From: Phytobacter diazotrophicus
GTDB lineage: Bacteria > Pseudomonadota > Gammaproteobacteria > Enterobacterales > Enterobacteriaceae
DNA length: 64,000 bases
Assembly (NCBI GenBank): GCA_004346725.1
Contig: SMDE01000007.1
Span: 62,001-126,000 of the forward strand
Direction of reading: 5' to 3'
A model generated the notes under the pieces. It did not search any database and was not told the DNA's origin. It saw only the letters and a list, made by a program, of their open reading frames with translations. The translations under genes were made by a program, and so were the position numbers. This document shows, one piece after another, positions 50,331 through 60,933 of the stretch (within the stretch, counting starts at the first letter, position 1; each line of letters starts with the position of its first letter).

Positions 50331-51455
50331 TTAACTCTGATTCTGTCGCGGATTAGCCGGATAGATAGCCCCCAGCACGCTGGCCTGCGATGCCCCCGTT
50401 ACCGAAGGTAAGTTGCCGGGTAAACCGGCCAGCGTACGCCAGGCAAGCCAGGCAAAGGCCAGGGCTTCCATATCATCGCCGCTGATTCCCGCCTCATCCG
50501 TCGTGGTGACCTCAGTACCCGGCAGCAGCGCAGAAAGGCGCGCCATCAACAACGGATTACGGCTCCCCCCACCACAGACCAGCAACCGTTCGCAGCCGCC
50601 GCACAACAATACCTGTTCGGAAATCGTCACCGCCGTCAGTTCTACCAGCGTGGTTTCGACATCGCGCGGATCCAGCGCCGGGAAAATAGCCAACTGACGC
50701 TCAAGCCAGCCATAGTTAAAATATTCACGTCCGGTGCTTTTCGGCGCGGGTGCAGCAAAATAGGGATCGCTGAGCATGTTTTGCAGCAGCGGCAGGACGA
50801 CTTTCCCACCACTCGCCCACTGGGCGTCTTTATCGTAGGGCTTGCCAAGTTGACGCCAAATCCAGGCATCCATCAGCATATTTCCTGGCCCGGTGTCATA
50901 ACCGCGGACCGGCTTGTCCGGGAAAAGTAGCGAGATATTGGCGATGCCGCCGATGTTCAGCACTATCCGGCGCTCGATGGGATGTGCCAGTAACGCATGA
51001 TGAAACGCCGGGACCAGCGGTGCCCCCTGCCCGCCAAGGGCAATATCGCGGCGGCGGAAATCCCCGACCACGGTCACACCGGTTAACGCGGCGATTTGAT
51101 TGTTATCACCAATTTGCAGCGTATGAGGCGCATCGCCGGTGGGTTCATGCCAGATGGTTTGACCGTGGCAACCAATAGCCACGATATCTTTTGCACTGAG
51201 TTGTTCTTGCGCCATCAACGCAAGGACAGCTTCGGCAAAGAGTTTGCCCAGACGCGTATCCAGTTGCCCCAGTTGCGACAGGGTGAGTGGTTGGCCCTGG
51301 CAAATGCTCAGAACAGCTTCTTTCAGCGCTATCGGCATCGGCCAGGTGAGACTGGCCTGTTGGGCGACCATCTTGTCATCAATAGCGGCAAGCACAACAT
51401 CCACACCATCAAGGCTTGTTCCCGACATTACGCCAATATAGCGACCCGATTTCAT
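50331..51455 (-). CDS. anmK: AnmK, anhydro-N-acetylmuramic acid kinase
   Basis: Sugar kinase of 374 residues (E. coli 369) that hydrolyses and phosphorylates anhMurNAc to MurNAc-6-phosphate in peptidoglycan recycling. The ASKHA-fold phosphate loop [13 protein letters not shown] is at the N-terminus, and [15 protein letters not shown] near residue 290 is the adenosine loop. It lies upstream of mliC and divergent from slyB. Confidence 0.97.
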   Translation of the reverse strand: MKSGRYIGVMSGTSLDGVDVVLAAIDDKMVAQQASLTWPMPIALKEAVLSICQGQPLTLSQLGQLDTRLGKLFAEAVLALMAQEQLSAKDIVAIGCHGQTIWHEPTGDAPHTLQIGDNNQIAALTGVTVVGDFRRRDIALGGQGAPLVPAFHHALLAHPIERRIVLNIGGIANISLLFPDKPVRGYDTGPGNMLMDAWIWRQLGKPYDKDAQWASGGKVVLPLLQNMLSDPYFAAPAPKSTGREYFNYGWLERQLAIFPALDPRDVETTLVELTAVTISEQVLLCGGCERLLVCGGGSRNPLLMARLSALLPGTEVTTTDEAGISGDDMEALAFAWLAWRTLAGLPGNLPSVTGASQASVLGAIYPANPRQNQS

Positions 51456-51592
51456 ACGCCTTCCTCGTTGCAGGGCTTTAGACGCTCACTCCACCATAAA
51501 GTGTTTTGTAAAGCTATCGATTACAAATACTTTTTAACAATCGAATCAGAGCTCACTGAAGGAAAAACAGCGGCAGACGCTTATAATCGGCT

Positions 51593-51609
51593 TGTTTAGG
51601 ACCGGTTAA
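51593..51609 (+). promoter_or_regulatory. PhoP box upstream of slyB
   Basis: TGTTTA-GGACC-GGTTAA: perfect first half, 5/6 second half. A TATTAT -10 (51622-51627) follows at 12 bases, the spacing of directly PhoP-activated promoters. The predicted leader is about 100 bases. slyB is a known PhoP target in E. coli and Salmonella. Confidence 0.8.
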
Positions 51610-51735
51610 ATCCATCATTGTTATTATTTTTGCTATGTTTTGGCAGAAGATGTGACCTGGTGTGACTAAATGCCATATAATTTAACCATGACGGATGCTC
51701 AACTGAGCATGTTTTGGTGAACAGGAGATTCATAG

Positions 51736-52203
51736 ATGATGTTACGTGCACTGGCAGTTACGCTGGTTGGATTTACTCTGGCGGGTTGTGTTAATGACAG
51801 TACTCTTTCCGGAGATGTCTATTCCGCTTCAGAAGCCAAACAAGTACAAAATGTCACTTACGGCACCATTGTCAACGTTCGTCAGGTACAGATCCAGGGC
51901 GGTGACGACAGCAACGTTGTCGGCGCTTTGGGTGGCGCAGTTCTGGGTGGCTTCCTGGGCAACACCGTGGGCGGTGGCGCCGGGCGTTCTCTTGCAACAG
52001 CGGCGGGTGCTGTGGCGGGTGGCGTAGCCGGTCAGAGCGTGCAGGGTGCGATGAATAAATCACAGGGTGTGGAGCTGGAAATTCGTAAAGACGATGGCAG
52101 CAGCATTATGGTTGTGCAGAAACAGGGCAACTCCCGTTTCGTCGCCGGCCAGCGTGTCGCACTGGCAAGCAATGGTCGCCAGGTTACCGTCTCCCCGCGT
52201 TAA
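51736..52203 (+). CDS. slyB: SlyB, outer-membrane lipoprotein of the PhoPQ response
   Basis: Lipoprotein of 155 residues, same length as in E. coli. The lipobox is LAGC (Cys18). A Gly-rich glycine-zipper region (GALGGAVLGGFLGNTVGGGAGRSLATAAGAVAGGVAG) fills residues about 61-98, and a C-terminal domain follows. SlyB oligomers stabilise outer-membrane proteins under LPS stress. A PhoP box precedes it. The ATG is doubled (MM); either could be used. It converges with slyA. Confidence 0.96.
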   Translation: MMLRALAVTLVGFTLAGCVNDSTLSGDVYSASEAKQVQNVTYGTIVNVRQVQIQGGDDSNVVGALGGAVLGGFLGNTVGGGAGRSLATAAGAVAGGVAGQSVQGAMNKSQGVELEIRKDDGSSIMVVQKQGNSRFVAGQRVALASNGRQVTVSPR

Positions 52204-52247
52204 TGGCATCACTGCCTTCGCAGGCAACGACCTGAACGTAGGGATAA

Positions 52248-52275
52248 AAAAAGCCTCGCAGATGCGAGGCTTTTT
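52248..52275. terminator. bidirectional terminator between slyB and slyA
   Basis: AAAAAGCCTCGCA, loop GA, TGCGAGGCTTTTT: a 13-bp perfect stem with T-runs on both strands. Confidence 0.94.
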
Positions 52276-52290
52276 AATTACAACTGAGCA

Positions 52291-52731
52291 TTAGTCTCGC
52301 GACTGCAACTCAATGATGTTCTGTTCCAGCCTGGCAATCAGGCTAATCAACAAATCCAGCTCTTCCGGTGAAATACCCGAAAGAATTTCGCCCCGCGTTT
52401 GCTTAATCACCGTTTCCATTTCTTCGATGATCGGGTCAGCTTTTTCTGTCAATTTGATCCGTTTTGCACGGCGGTCATTGGCACAGGTCTGGCGAGAAAT
52501 AAGCCCTTTCTCTTCCAGTTGGTCCAACGTACGCACCAGCGAAGGCTGCTCGATGCCGATCGCTTTTGCCAGTTGAATTTGCGACTGATCGGGAGGCAGC
52601 TGATGGATGTTATGCAGCGTGACCCAATGCGTTTGCGTCAATTCCAGAGGTTTCAGGCGATGGTCAATCAGAGCACGCCAGATGCGCACTAAGCGTGCCA
52701 GATCAGAACCTAATGGCGATTCCAATTTCAT
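52291..52731 (-). CDS. slyA: SlyA, MarR-family regulator
   Basis: Dimeric winged-helix regulator of 146 residues (E. coli 144). It counteracts H-NS silencing and is inhibited by salicylate. The recognition region is [21 protein letters not shown] and the wing is DRRAKRIKL. It is divergent from ydhIJK, a known SlyA-linked target in relatives. A consensus SlyA site lies 11 bases upstream of its start, so autorepression is likely. Confidence 0.97.
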   Translation of the reverse strand: MKLESPLGSDLARLVRIWRALIDHRLKPLELTQTHWVTLHNIHQLPPDQSQIQLAKAIGIEQPSLVRTLDQLEEKGLISRQTCANDRRAKRIKLTEKADPIIEEMETVIKQTRGEILSGISPEELDLLISLIARLEQNIIELQSRD

Positions 52732-52741
52732 CTCCTTATAA

Positions 52742-52753
52742 TTAGCTTGCTAA
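52742..52753. promoter_or_regulatory. SlyA operator between slyA and ydhI
   Basis: TTAGCTTGCTAA on the plus strand is the exact reverse complement of the SlyA consensus TTAGCAAGCTAA. It sits immediately upstream of slyA and within the divergent ydhI control region. Confidence 0.88.
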
Positions 52754-52908
52754 GTTATTATACTCATTTTAGAATAGTGTGCAGCATTTATATTGGTAAA
52801 ACAAATGCATTGCTGCCTTCACCGTGTTCGCCCATTCTTAATATCTCCGTCTGGCGGTCTTCGCCGTCAAAACGAACCGGTGAACCTTTCTGTAAAGGAC
52901 TAACGCTT

Positions 52909-53145
52909 GTGACGCTGACAATTCGCTCCCCGGAATTTCCCCTGCAGGACCTAATCTTCGGCGCTTCGGTCTACTTTCCCCCTATCTTTAAAGCAGTACT
53001 GCTGGGGTTTATGGTGTGGCTGGTTTTGCATCGCTTACTGCGTGACTGGATGTACGCAGGGGATATCTGGCATCCCATCCTGATGGATCTCTCACTTTTC
53101 GTGATCGCAATCAGTCTGTCTCTCGGCTTTTTGATCATGTGGTAA
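52909..53145 (+). CDS. ydhI: YdhI, DUF1656 small membrane protein
   Basis: Inner-membrane protein of 78 residues with two helices (about 21-40 and 54-75) and the family core [18 protein letters not shown] followed by [12 protein letters not shown]. It resembles AaeX, the small partner of AaeAB-type pumps. It starts at GTG 52909 with TAAAGGAC upstream; no ATG in frame gives the family N-terminus. It is the first gene of ydhIJK; the leader from 52754 to 52908 shows no other feature. Confidence 0.9.
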   Translation: MTLTIRSPEFPLQDLIFGASVYFPPIFKAVLLGFMVWLVLHRLLRDWMYAGDIWHPILMDLSLFVIAISLSLGFLIMW

Positions 53146-53147
53146 CT

Positions 53148-54011
53148 ATGCGCCTGAAATCACTTAAATACTTTTCGACGTTACTGGTTCTGGCCGTGGC
53201 GCTCGCCGCTGGCTGGTGGTTATGGAATTTCTATATGCAGGCCCCCTGGACGCGCGACGGTAAAGTCCGCGCCGAGCAGGTCAGCATCACCCCGCAAGTG
53301 TCAGGAAGCATTACTGAGCTGAATATCAAAGACAACCAGTTGGTTAAAGCGGGCGATATTCTGTTCCGAATCGACGACACACCGTACAAAATCGCCGTGC
53401 TGAATGCCCAGGCGCAACTGGCGCGCGCGCAAACCGATCTCTCCAAAGCCAACAATGAAGCCAACCGTCGCCGCCATTTGTCGAAAAATTATATTTCAGC
53501 AGAAGATCTCGATACCGCGAATATCAATGTGAAGGCGATGCAGGCGAGCGTCAATGCGGCCGAGGCCGCCCTGCAACAGGCGCAATGGCAACTTTCACAA
53601 ACGCAGGTAAAAGCCCCCGTAGACGGCTGGATAACCAATCTTTCCACCCGCACCGGCAACTACGCCACCGCCGGGCAACCGCTGTTTGCACTCATCGACA
53701 GCCACTCTTTTTATGTGGTGGGGTATTTCGAAGAGACAAAATTGCGTCATATTCGGGAAGGTGCTGCGGCGCAAATCGTTCTCTACAGCGGCAATTTCAC
53801 GTTACAGGGTCACGTTTCCAGTATCGGTCGGGCAATTTATGATCAGAGCGTCGAGACCGACAGCGGTCTGGTGGCAGACATCAAGCCGAATGTGCCCTGG
53901 GTGCGTCTGGCCCAGCGCGTGCCTGTTCGGATTCAATTCGATTCCCTGCCCGCCGATGTGACGCTGGTGTCCGGCACCACCTGCACGGTATCGATCGGCG
54001 GCGCGAAGTGA
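53148..54011 (+). CDS. ydhJ: YdhJ, HlyD/AaeA-like membrane fusion protein
   Basis: Periplasmic adaptor of 287 residues. A membrane anchor at 9-27 is followed by a biotinyl-lipoyl-like domain ([20 protein letters not shown]), a coiled-coil hairpin (about 85-150) and beta-barrel domains with [19 protein letters not shown]. It is expected to link an inner-membrane pump to an outer-membrane channel. The ATG at 53148 aligns with E. coli; a GTG at 53139 that overlaps ydhI is less likely. Confidence 0.94.
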   Translation: MRLKSLKYFSTLLVLAVALAAGWWLWNFYMQAPWTRDGKVRAEQVSITPQVSGSITELNIKDNQLVKAGDILFRIDDTPYKIAVLNAQAQLARAQTDLSKANNEANRRRHLSKNYISAEDLDTANINVKAMQASVNAAEAALQQAQWQLSQTQVKAPVDGWITNLSTRTGNYATAGQPLFALIDSHSFYVVGYFEETKLRHIREGAAAQIVLYSGNFTLQGHVSSIGRAIYDQSVETDSGLVADIKPNVPWVRLAQRVPVRIQFDSLPADVTLVSGTTCTVSIGGAK

Positions 54012-56023
54012 AAATCGCGATTCCCCTGCCCTGGCTTACCGCGACGCGCCCTCAGTGGCGGTACGCCATGCGCAATAGTATTGCGATGTGCCTGGCCCTG
54101 ACCGTCGCCTATTACCTCAATCTGGATGAACCTTACTGGGCAATGACTTCTGCCGCCGTCGTGAGTTTTCCGACCGTGGGCGGGGTGATCAGTAAAAGTC
54201 TCGGTCGCGTCGCGGGCAGCCTGTTGGGAGCGACGGCGGCGATGATCATTGCCGGACATACGCTTAACGATCCGTGGTTGTTTCTGTTCGCTATGGCCGC
54301 ATGGATAGGTTTTTGTACCTGGGCCTGCGCGCAGTTCAGTAATAACGTCGCTTACGCCTTCCAGCTTGCGGGGTACACCGCCGCGATTATTGCCTTTCCG
54401 GTGGTCAATATTACGGACACCACCGAACTGTGGGATATCGCCCAGGCGCGCGTTTGTGAGGTGCTGCTGGGGATTTGCTGTGGCGGCATGATGATGATGA
54501 TCATGCCGAGCACGTCTGACGGTACCGCGTTGCTGAGCGCGCTGAAAAAGATGCACGCCCGCCTGCTCGAACATGCCAGCCTGCTCTGGCAACAGGAGAT
54601 AACCGACGCCATCCGCACCGCCCATGAAAATGTGATTGGGCAGATATTGACCATGAATTTGCTGCGCATCCAGGCCTTCTGGAGCCACTATCGTTTTCGT
54701 CGTCAGAACCGGCTTCTCAACCACCTGCTCCATCAGCAATTACGTCTGACCAGCGTTATCTCCAGCCTGCGCCGACTGCTATTGAACTGGCCGCATCCGC
54801 CTGAGAATACGCGAGCAATACTCGAAACGTTGCTGGCGGAGCTCGCCCGGCCCGGTGCGCACTTTTATACCGTAGCGCGCATTATTGCCCCTCTCGCGCC
54901 GGTGAATGACGACGACTATCGGCACCGCGCCTTCTGGCACCGCTTGCGCTATTTCTGCCGACTGTATCTTGCCAGCAGCCGGTGGCTGGCGCGCCTTGAA
55001 AATGCCACCCCGATAACCGAATTTACACTGCCCAGAAGCCGTGCTCTGGCGCGCTTTACCGATAACGCCGAGGCGCTGTGGAGCGGGATACGTACTTTCT
55101 GTGCACTGAGTCTGGTGGGTGCCTGGACGATCACCAGCCAGTGGGAACACGGCGATGCGGCGCTGACCCTTGCCGCCATCAGTTGCGTACTCTATTCGGT
55201 TTCTCCCGCCCCGTTTAATTCATTGACGCTTCTTCTACGTACGCTCGCGTTGCTGACATTATTCAGTTTCGTCGTGAAGTTTGGTCTGATGGTACAGATC
55301 AGCGATTTATGGGTGTTCTTGTTATTTTTGCTGCCACTGCTGACCACGATGCAGTTGCTCAAGCTCCAAATGCCCAAACTGGCCGGGCTGTGGGGGCAAT
55401 TGATTGTTTTTATGGGATCGTTTATTTCGGTGACCAATCCTCCGGTTTATGATCTCGCGGATTTTTTAAATGACGATCTGGCGAAAATTCTCGGCGTGGC
55501 GCTGGCGTGGCTCTCTTTTGCCGTTTTGCGCCCAGGGTCAGATGCACGCAAAAGCCGCCGTCATATTCGTGCGCTTCGGCGAGGTTTTGTCGACCAGCTC
55601 AGCCAAATGCCGACGATGAGCGAGCATGAATTTGAGTCGGTGGTTTATCACCATATTAGTCAGTTGAGTAACAGCAAAGATGCGCTCGCCCGCCGCTGGT
55701 TATTACGCTGGGGAGTGGTTTTGCTCAACTGTTCGCATGTGGTCTGGCAACTGCGCGACTGGGAGGCACGCTCAGATCCCTTGTCGAAAGTCAGGGATCT
55801 CTGTCTGAGCCTGTTACGCGATGTGATGAGTGAACGCGGCGTGCAACAGCGCCCACTGGCCGCAACGCTTAGCGAACTGCAACGGATTTGTGATGCGCTG
55901 GCACGCCATCATCAACCTGCCGCACGGGAACTGGCATCGCTTATCTGGCGATTGTATTGCTCGTTATCGCAACTGGAGCAAGCCCCGGCAGCAGGCACAC
56001 TGGCCGATTCCGCTAGCGGATAA
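54008..56023 (+). CDS. ydhK: YdhK, FUSC/AaeB-family efflux component
   Basis: Inner-membrane protein of 671 residues (E. coli 670). Two hydrophobic blocks of about five to six helices each (residues 25-170 and 355-500) are separated by cytoplasmic helical segments, the layout of AaeB aromatic-acid exporters. The GTG start at 54008 overlaps the ydhJ stop. With YdhJ and YdhI it should form a pump; its substrate is unknown. Its last 11 bases overlap the end of convergent sodC. Confidence 0.93.
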   Translation: MKIAIPLPWLTATRPQWRYAMRNSIAMCLALTVAYYLNLDEPYWAMTSAAVVSFPTVGGVISKSLGRVAGSLLGATAAMIIAGHTLNDPWLFLFAMAAWIGFCTWACAQFSNNVAYAFQLAGYTAAIIAFPVVNITDTTELWDIAQARVCEVLLGICCGGMMMMIMPSTSDGTALLSALKKMHARLLEHASLLWQQEITDAIRTAHENVIGQILTMNLLRIQAFWSHYRFRRQNRLLNHLLHQQLRLTSVISSLRRLLLNWPHPPENTRAILETLLAELARPGAHFYTVARIIAPLAPVNDDDYRHRAFWHRLRYFCRLYLASSRWLARLENATPITEFTLPRSRALARFTDNAEALWSGIRTFCALSLVGAWTITSQWEHGDAALTLAAISCVLYSVSPAPFNSLTLLLRTLALLTLFSFVVKFGLMVQISDLWVFLLFLLPLLTTMQLLKLQMPKLAGLWGQLIVFMGSFISVTNPPVYDLADFLNDDLAKILGVALAWLSFAVLRPGSDARKSRRHIRALRRGFVDQLSQMPTMSEHEFESVVYHHISQLSNSKDALARRWLLRWGVVLLNCSHVVWQLRDWEARSDPLSKVRDLCLSLLRDVMSERGVQQRPLAATLSELQRICDALARHHQPAARELASLIWRLYCSLSQLEQAPAAGTLADSASG

Positions 56024-56534
56024 CACCACAGGCGTAACGCGCCCCGCCACCGCCGAGCGGTTTCGGCGAATCAGACATGTTATCGCCGCCAACGTGAACC
56101 ATCAGGGCTTTGTCTTTCACGTCACTGAGTTTTTTCAGACGCGGCGCAACCACCGCATCGGTCGCCTTACCGTCGTTGTTAACCACCAGCACCGGTAAAT
56201 CCCCTAAATGTCCCATCCCCTCGGGGCCTTCGTGTTTACCGGTTTTATCGGGATCGAGGTGACCACCAGCCGCCTCGGCAGCAGAGGGTTTTCCGTCTTT
56301 CAACGCAGGCTCACACGATCCTTTTGCATGAACATGAAAGCCATGTTCACCGGGCGGGAGTCCTTTTAAATCGGGCGTAAATTTCAGCCCCTTATCGGTT
56401 TCGCTGATGTTCACCGTGCCGACGGACTGCCCCGTCCCCTCGGCAGTGACGAGGTTCATCTTCACTTCGGTACTGGCCGCCTGCGCACCGGCGCAGACGA
56501 ACAGTGTCAACACTGCCAGACTAAAACGCTTCAT
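56013..56534 (-). CDS. sodC: SodC, periplasmic Cu,Zn superoxide dismutase
   Basis: Enzyme of 173 residues with a Sec signal peptide (cleaved after SGAQA-like AGAQA, residue 19). Copper and zinc ligands are seen in [20 protein letters not shown] and [11 protein letters not shown]. Two cysteines (SCEP and YACGVIR) form the structural disulfide. It removes superoxide in the periplasm. It is in the same place as in E. coli, but its 3' end overlaps ydhK. Confidence 0.97.
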   Translation of the reverse strand: MKRFSLAVLTLFVCAGAQAASTEVKMNLVTAEGTGQSVGTVNISETDKGLKFTPDLKGLPPGEHGFHVHAKGSCEPALKDGKPSAAEAAGGHLDPDKTGKHEGPEGMGHLGDLPVLVVNNDGKATDAVVAPRLKKLSDVKDKALMVHVGGDNMSDSPKPLGGGGARYACGVIR

Positions 56535-56612
56535 ATGACCTCCGTTTTTGGCTTTTGCCCTGTAAGTTTAAACCAGGGAAAAAGATTTGGCGGAAAGTCA
56601 CCTTAGCGCTTA

Positions 56613-57509
56613 TCAGGGAACATCGTAACCCAGGGCCGCTTTGCGGATGCGGAACCACTGCTGGCGGGTCATCTCAAGGCTTGCCGCTCCCAGCGCCGAA
56701 CGGACGCGTTCAATTTTTCCGGAACCGATAATCGGCAGCGGCTGCGACGGCAGACGCATCACCCAGGCATACACCACCTGTTCAATACTCTGGGCATTCA
56801 GCTCTTGCGCCACTTTCGCCAGTTCATCACGCAGTGGCTGGAACGCCTCGTCGTTGAACAGACGTCCACCGCCAAGGCAGGACCAGGCCATCGGCCGAAT
56901 GCGCAATTGCTGGAGTTGATCGAGCGTACCGTCCAGTAATAGCGGCTGGTGAATCGGAGAAATCTCAACCTGGTTGGTCGCCAGGGTAAACGGCAGGCGC
57001 GACTGGAGCAGCGAGAACTGCGCCGGGGTGAAGTTCGACACGCCAAAATGGCTCACTTTGCCGCTCTGGTGCAGATGCAAAAACGCCTCAGCCACTTCAT
57101 CGGCATCCATCAGCGGATCCGGGCGATGAATGAGCAGCAGGTCCAGACGTTCGGTCGCCAGATTCACCAGTGACTGTTCGGCACTGGCGATGATGTGATC
57201 GCGGCTGGTGATATAGTGGCCCAGCACATTCTCAGCACGGGCAGTGGTGGCGATGCCGCATTTAGAGACAATCTCCATGCGTTGACGCAGATGGGGAGCC
57301 AGCTTGAGCGCCTCGCCAAAAGCCGCTTCGCACTGATAACCACCGTAGATGTCCGCATGGTCGACGGTGGTGACACCGAGATCCAGGTGCTCCTCAATAA
57401 AACTCACCAACTGACGGGCAGACATATTCCAGTCCATCAGTCGCCAGTAGCCCATCACAAAACGGGAGAACTCCGGTCCTTGCGGCGCAAGGGTAATTCT
57501 CTGAACCAT
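56613..57509 (-). CDS. ydhF: YdhF, aldo-keto reductase-family protein
   Basis: Cytosolic (beta/alpha)8 oxidoreductase of 298 residues, same length as E. coli YdhF. The catalytic tetrad region is visible as TTVDHADIYGGY (Asp and Tyr) and VSKCGIA (Lys), with LLIHRPDP and IIGSGKIERV later for NADPH. The ATG at 57509 (MVQRITLAPQG) matches E. coli. The physiological substrate is unknown. Confidence 0.95.
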   Translation of the reverse strand: MVQRITLAPQGPEFSRFVMGYWRLMDWNMSARQLVSFIEEHLDLGVTTVDHADIYGGYQCEAAFGEALKLAPHLRQRMEIVSKCGIATTARAENVLGHYITSRDHIIASAEQSLVNLATERLDLLLIHRPDPLMDADEVAEAFLHLHQSGKVSHFGVSNFTPAQFSLLQSRLPFTLATNQVEISPIHQPLLLDGTLDQLQQLRIRPMAWSCLGGGRLFNDEAFQPLRDELAKVAQELNAQSIEQVVYAWVMRLPSQPLPIIGSGKIERVRSALGAASLEMTRQQWFRIRKAALGYDVP

Positions 57510-57557
57510 AACCACTTCCTCAGCAATAATTTGCCATGAGTATACGCAATTATGGCG

Positions 57558-57797
57558 TCAAAACAGTGAAGGTTGCTCAGGTTCTTCAGGCGGGAGGGCT
57601 TTATTCGCCCGTAATTTGCGCAGAAAACGCTGACGACACAGGCGCAGGACATCCTGTTTTTGGGCGTCGCTCATGGTTTGCCAGTTGAACCGTTCTTCGC
57701 GGCTGCGCATACAGCCACGGCAAAATCCCCGCTCATCTGACTGGCATATTCCCCGGCACGGGCTCTGGACGGGGAAAAACTCCAGTTGTTCTGGCAC
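57558..57797 (-). CDS. ydhL: YdhL, DUF1289 cysteine-rich small protein
   Basis: Protein of 79 residues starting at GTG 57797 with a perfect AGGAGG upstream. The DUF1289 motif SPCRGICQSDERGFCRGC has four cysteines spaced like a metal site. The tail EEPEQPSLF matches E. coli. Function is unknown. It is divergent from nemR. Confidence 0.93.
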   Translation of the reverse strand: MPEQLEFFPVQSPCRGICQSDERGFCRGCMRSREERFNWQTMSDAQKQDVLRLCRQRFLRKLRANKALPPEEPEQPSLF

Positions 57798-57887
57798 GCA
57801 TCGCCTCCTGTAGTATTCGTCTCTCTTTATTGAAGACTGCGCGCGCGGAACCTGCAAGATTGAGATCGCATCTATTGCTACTTGCAA

Positions 57888-57903
57888 TAGACCAATCGGT
57901 CTA
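57888..57903. promoter_or_regulatory. NemR operator upstream of nemR
   Basis: TAGACC-AATC-GGTCTA, a perfect palindrome equal to the E. coli NemR box, 13 bases before the nemR ATG. Binding would repress nemRA-gloA until NemR is modified by electrophiles or hypochlorous acid. Confidence 0.92.
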
Positions 57904-57916
57904 GTAGATTGTGCCC

Positions 57917-58513
57917 ATGAGCAGAAATACTGAACACGATACCCGCGAACACCTGCTGGAAACCGGCGAGCGCTTATGCATGCATCGCGGTTTTACGGGC
58001 ATGGGGTTAAGCGAATTACTGAAAACAGCGGAAGTGCCGAAAGGCTCTTTCTACCACTATTTTCGCTCGAAAGAGGCGTTCGGGGTTGCGATGCTCGAAC
58101 GTCATTATGCCGGGTATCACCAGCGTCTGACGGATCATTTTGCCACAGGCGCAGGAAACTATCGCGATCGCCTGCTCGCGTATTATCAGCAAACACTGAT
58201 CCAGTTTTGTGATCAGGGGATTATCAGCGGCTGCCTGACCGTCAAGCTTTCTGCTGAGGTGTGTGACCTGTCAGAAACGATGCGTGAAGCCATGGACAAA
58301 GGTGCCAGTGGCATTATCACCTTACTGGCACAGGCGCTGGAAAGCGGCCGCCGTGATCAGTGTCTGACCTTTACTGGTGATGCGCTGACCCAGGCGCAGG
58401 TGCTCTATTCCCTGTGGCTGGGTGCCAATCTGCAGGCTAAGATTTCACGCAGTGCCGTGCCGCTGGAAAGTGCGCTGGCCCATGCGAAAACGATTATTGC
58501 AGCGCCTCTTTAA
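57917..58513 (+). CDS. nemR: NemR, electrophile/HOCl-sensing TetR repressor
   Basis: TetR-family repressor of 198 residues. The N-terminal helix-turn-helix is [20 protein letters not shown]. The redox-sensing Cys106 of E. coli is conserved ([16 protein letters not shown]), as are Cys21, Cys98 and Cys116. It controls nemA and gloA, which follow on the same strand. The ATG at 57917 is chosen over GTG 57911 by alignment with E. coli. Confidence 0.96.
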   Translation: MSRNTEHDTREHLLETGERLCMHRGFTGMGLSELLKTAEVPKGSFYHYFRSKEAFGVAMLERHYAGYHQRLTDHFATGAGNYRDRLLAYYQQTLIQFCDQGIISGCLTVKLSAEVCDLSETMREAMDKGASGIITLLAQALESGRRDQCLTFTGDALTQAQVLYSLWLGANLQAKISRSAVPLESALAHAKTIIAAPL

Positions 58514-58543
58514 CAGGCGTTTTTATTTACCACTTTACTAGTC

Positions 58544-58553
58544 GACCGGTCTA
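58544..58553. promoter_or_regulatory. possible second NemR half-site before nemA
   Basis: GACCGGTCTA contains one full NemR half (GGTCTA) abutting a GACC half without the usual 4-base gap, 14 bases before the nemA ATG. It may be a degenerate or weak site. Confidence 0.35.
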
Positions 58554-58566
58554 TTCAGGAGAATTT

Positions 58567-59661
58567 ATGTCCAGCAATTTGTTTACGCCGCTGAAAATTG
58601 GCGCGATTACCATCCCAAACCGTGTGCTGATGGCTCCGCTGACACGTCTGCGCAGCATTGAGCCTGGCGATATCCCGACTCCGCTGATGGGCGAATACTA
58701 CCGCCAGCGCGCCAGCTCTGGCCTAATCATCAGTGAAGCGACCCAAATCTCTGCACAGGCGAAAGGCTATGCAGGCGCGCCGGGCCTTCACAGCCCGGAA
58801 CAAATTGCCGCATGGAAAAAAATCACCGCTGGCGTACACGCTGAAAACGGTCATATGGCGGTTCAGCTCTGGCACACCGGACGCATTTCTCACACCAGCC
58901 TGCAGCCTGGCGGCCAGGCACCTGTTGCCCCTTCGGCGATCAGTTCCGGTACCCGTACCTCCCTGCGTGACGCTAACGGCAACGCAACCCGCGAAGACAC
59001 GTCGATGCCGCGAGCGCTGGAAACCAGCGAAATTCCGGGCATCGTCAATGATTTCCGTCAGGCCGTCATCAACGCACGTGAGGCCGGTTTTGATTTAGTC
59101 GAATTGCACTCTGCCCACGGCTATCTGTTGCACCAGTTCCTGTCACCGTCTGCCAACCAGCGTACCGACCAGTATGGCGGCAGCATCGAAAACCGCGCCC
59201 GCCTGGTGCTGGAAGTTGTTGATGCCGTAAGCGCTGCCTGGAGTGCGGATCGCATCGGTATTCGCGTCTCCCCTATCGGTTCCTTCCAGAACACCGATAA
59301 TGGCCCGAATGAAGAAGAAGACGCACTGTACTTTATTGAAGAACTGGGTAAACGCGGGATTGCCTATCTGCACATGTCCGAGCCGGACTGGGCAGGCGGT
59401 CAGCCGTACACCGAGGAGTTCCGTCGCAAAGTGCGTGAGCGTTTCCACGGCCCCATCATCGGTGCTGGCGCCTACACGGTAGAAAAAGCAGAAGATCTGA
59501 TTGCGAAAGGCTTGATTGACGCCGTGGCCTTCGGTCGTGCTTACATCGCTAACCCGGATCTGGTTGAACGCCTGCAGCGCAAAGCAGAACTGAACCCGCA
59601 ACGCCCGGAAAGCTTCTATGGCGGTGGCGCGGAAGGTTATACCGACTACCCTTCTTTATAA
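58567..59661 (+). CDS. nemA: NemA, N-ethylmaleimide reductase (Old Yellow Enzyme)
   Basis: FMN-dependent ene/nitro reductase of 364 residues (E. coli 365) that detoxifies electrophilic alkenes, nitrate esters and quinones. Old Yellow Enzyme marks are PLTRLRS near the N-terminus, the [11 protein letters not shown] segment, [16 protein letters not shown] with paired His, and [17 protein letters not shown] near the end. It lies downstream of nemR with CAGGAG as ribosome site. Confidence 0.97.
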   Translation: MSSNLFTPLKIGAITIPNRVLMAPLTRLRSIEPGDIPTPLMGEYYRQRASSGLIISEATQISAQAKGYAGAPGLHSPEQIAAWKKITAGVHAENGHMAVQLWHTGRISHTSLQPGGQAPVAPSAISSGTRTSLRDANGNATREDTSMPRALETSEIPGIVNDFRQAVINAREAGFDLVELHSAHGYLLHQFLSPSANQRTDQYGGSIENRARLVLEVVDAVSAAWSADRIGIRVSPIGSFQNTDNGPNEEEDALYFIEELGKRGIAYLHMSEPDWAGGQPYTEEFRRKVRERFHGPIIGAGAYTVEKAEDLIAKGLIDAVAFGRAYIANPDLVERLQRKAELNPQRPESFYGGGAEGYTDYPSL

Positions 59662-59745
59662 TCACTTCGTTGATAGCGGCAGGGATCCGCCGCTATACTA
59701 AAACTCTGTTTCGAATGACAATTCATTGACGCTTAAGAGGACATT

Positions 59746-60153
59746 ATGCGCTTACTTCACACCATGCTGCGCGTTGGCGACCTGCAACGCTCCATTGATT
59801 TCTACACCAAAGTGCTGGGCATGCAGTTGCTGCGTACCAGTGAAAACCCGGAATACAAATACTCACTGGCCTTTGTGGGTTATGGTCCGGAAACAGAAAC
59901 GGCAGTTATCGAACTGACCTATAACTGGGGCGTAGATAAATATGACCTGGGCAGCGCTTACGGTCATATCGCACTTGAAGTGGATAATGCGGCAGAAGCC
60001 TGTGAGCGTATTCGTCAAAATGGCGGCAACGTAACGCGTGAAGCGGGTCCGGTAAAAGGCGGCACCACCGTTATCGCTTTTATTGAAGATCCGGACGGCT
60101 ATAAAGTCGAACTGATTGAAGCCAAAGACGCGGGACGCGGTTTGGGCAATTAA
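59746..60153 (+). CDS. gloA: GloA, glyoxalase I
   Basis: Nickel-dependent lactoylglutathione lyase of 135 residues, same length as E. coli GloA, that clears methylglyoxal. Metal ligands His5, Glu56, His74 and Glu122 are all present. It is the third gene of the nemRA-gloA unit. Confidence 0.97.
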   Translation: MRLLHTMLRVGDLQRSIDFYTKVLGMQLLRTSENPEYKYSLAFVGYGPETETAVIELTYNWGVDKYDLGSAYGHIALEVDNAAEACERIRQNGGNVTREAGPVKGGTTVIAFIEDPDGYKVELIEAKDAGRGLGN

Positions 60154-60245
60154 TGCTTTACGGGCGCCTGTGGCGCCCGCTGTTTTACATCCCTTCGCAA
60201 AATTTGCCATAATGCGCTGCCATTTTCCCTTAGCAAGAGACTCCA

Positions 60246-60896
60246 ATGTCCGATAACGCTCAACTTACCGGTCTGTGCGACCGTTTTCGCGGTTTTTACC
60301 CTGTCGTGATTGATGTTGAAACCGCCGGGTTTAACGCCAAAACCGATGCACTGCTGGAGGTCGCTGCCATCACACTGAAAATGGACGACCAGGGTTGGTT
60401 AATGCCTGACAGCACCCTGCATTTTCATGTTGAACCGTTTGAGGGAGCGAACCTGCAGCCGGAAGCACTGGCATTTAACGGTATCGACCCGAATAACCCG
60501 CTGCGGGGTGCCGTGAGCGAGCACGACGCGCTCCACGCTATTTTCAAGATGGTGCGCAAAGGTATTAAAGATCAGAACTGTAATCGCGCCATTATGGTGG
60601 CTCACAACGCCACCTTCGACCACAGCTTTATGATGGCTGCCGCTGAGCGCGCATCCCTTAAGCGTAATCCGTTCCATCCGTTCGTCACTTTCGACACCGC
60701 CTCGTTGAGCGGGCTGGCGCTGGGGCAAACGGTGCTCTCAAAAGCCTGCGCCACCGCCGGCATTAATTTCGACGCAACCCAGGCGCACTCCGCGCTGTAC
60801 GACACTGAGCAGACTGCGCTGTTGTTTTGCGAGATAGTTAACCGCTGGAAACGGCTGGGCGGCTGGCCGCTACCCATCGCAGATAGCGAGGCATAA
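60246..60896 (+). CDS. rnt: Rnt, ribonuclease T
   Basis: DEDDh 3'-5' exoribonuclease of 216 residues (E. coli 215) that trims tRNA and 5S/23S rRNA 3' ends. Catalytic motifs are [19 protein letters not shown] and the late [14 protein letters not shown]. It ends at a terminator, and grxD follows on the other strand. The helicase gene lhr, next to rnt in E. coli, is not here. Confidence 0.97.
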   Translation: MSDNAQLTGLCDRFRGFYPVVIDVETAGFNAKTDALLEVAAITLKMDDQGWLMPDSTLHFHVEPFEGANLQPEALAFNGIDPNNPLRGAVSEHDALHAIFKMVRKGIKDQNCNRAIMVAHNATFDHSFMMAAAERASLKRNPFHPFVTFDTASLSGLALGQTVLSKACATAGINFDATQAHSALYDTEQTALLFCEIVNRWKRLGGWPLPIADSEA

Positions 60897-60924
60897 AAAA
60901 AGCGACCCGAAGGTCGCTTTTTTA
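60895..60924. terminator. bidirectional terminator between rnt and grxD
   Basis: AGCGACC, loop CGAA, GGTCGCT flanked by an A-run on the left and a T-run on the right, so it can serve both strands. Confidence 0.92.
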
Positions 60925-60933
60925 TTGCGATGA

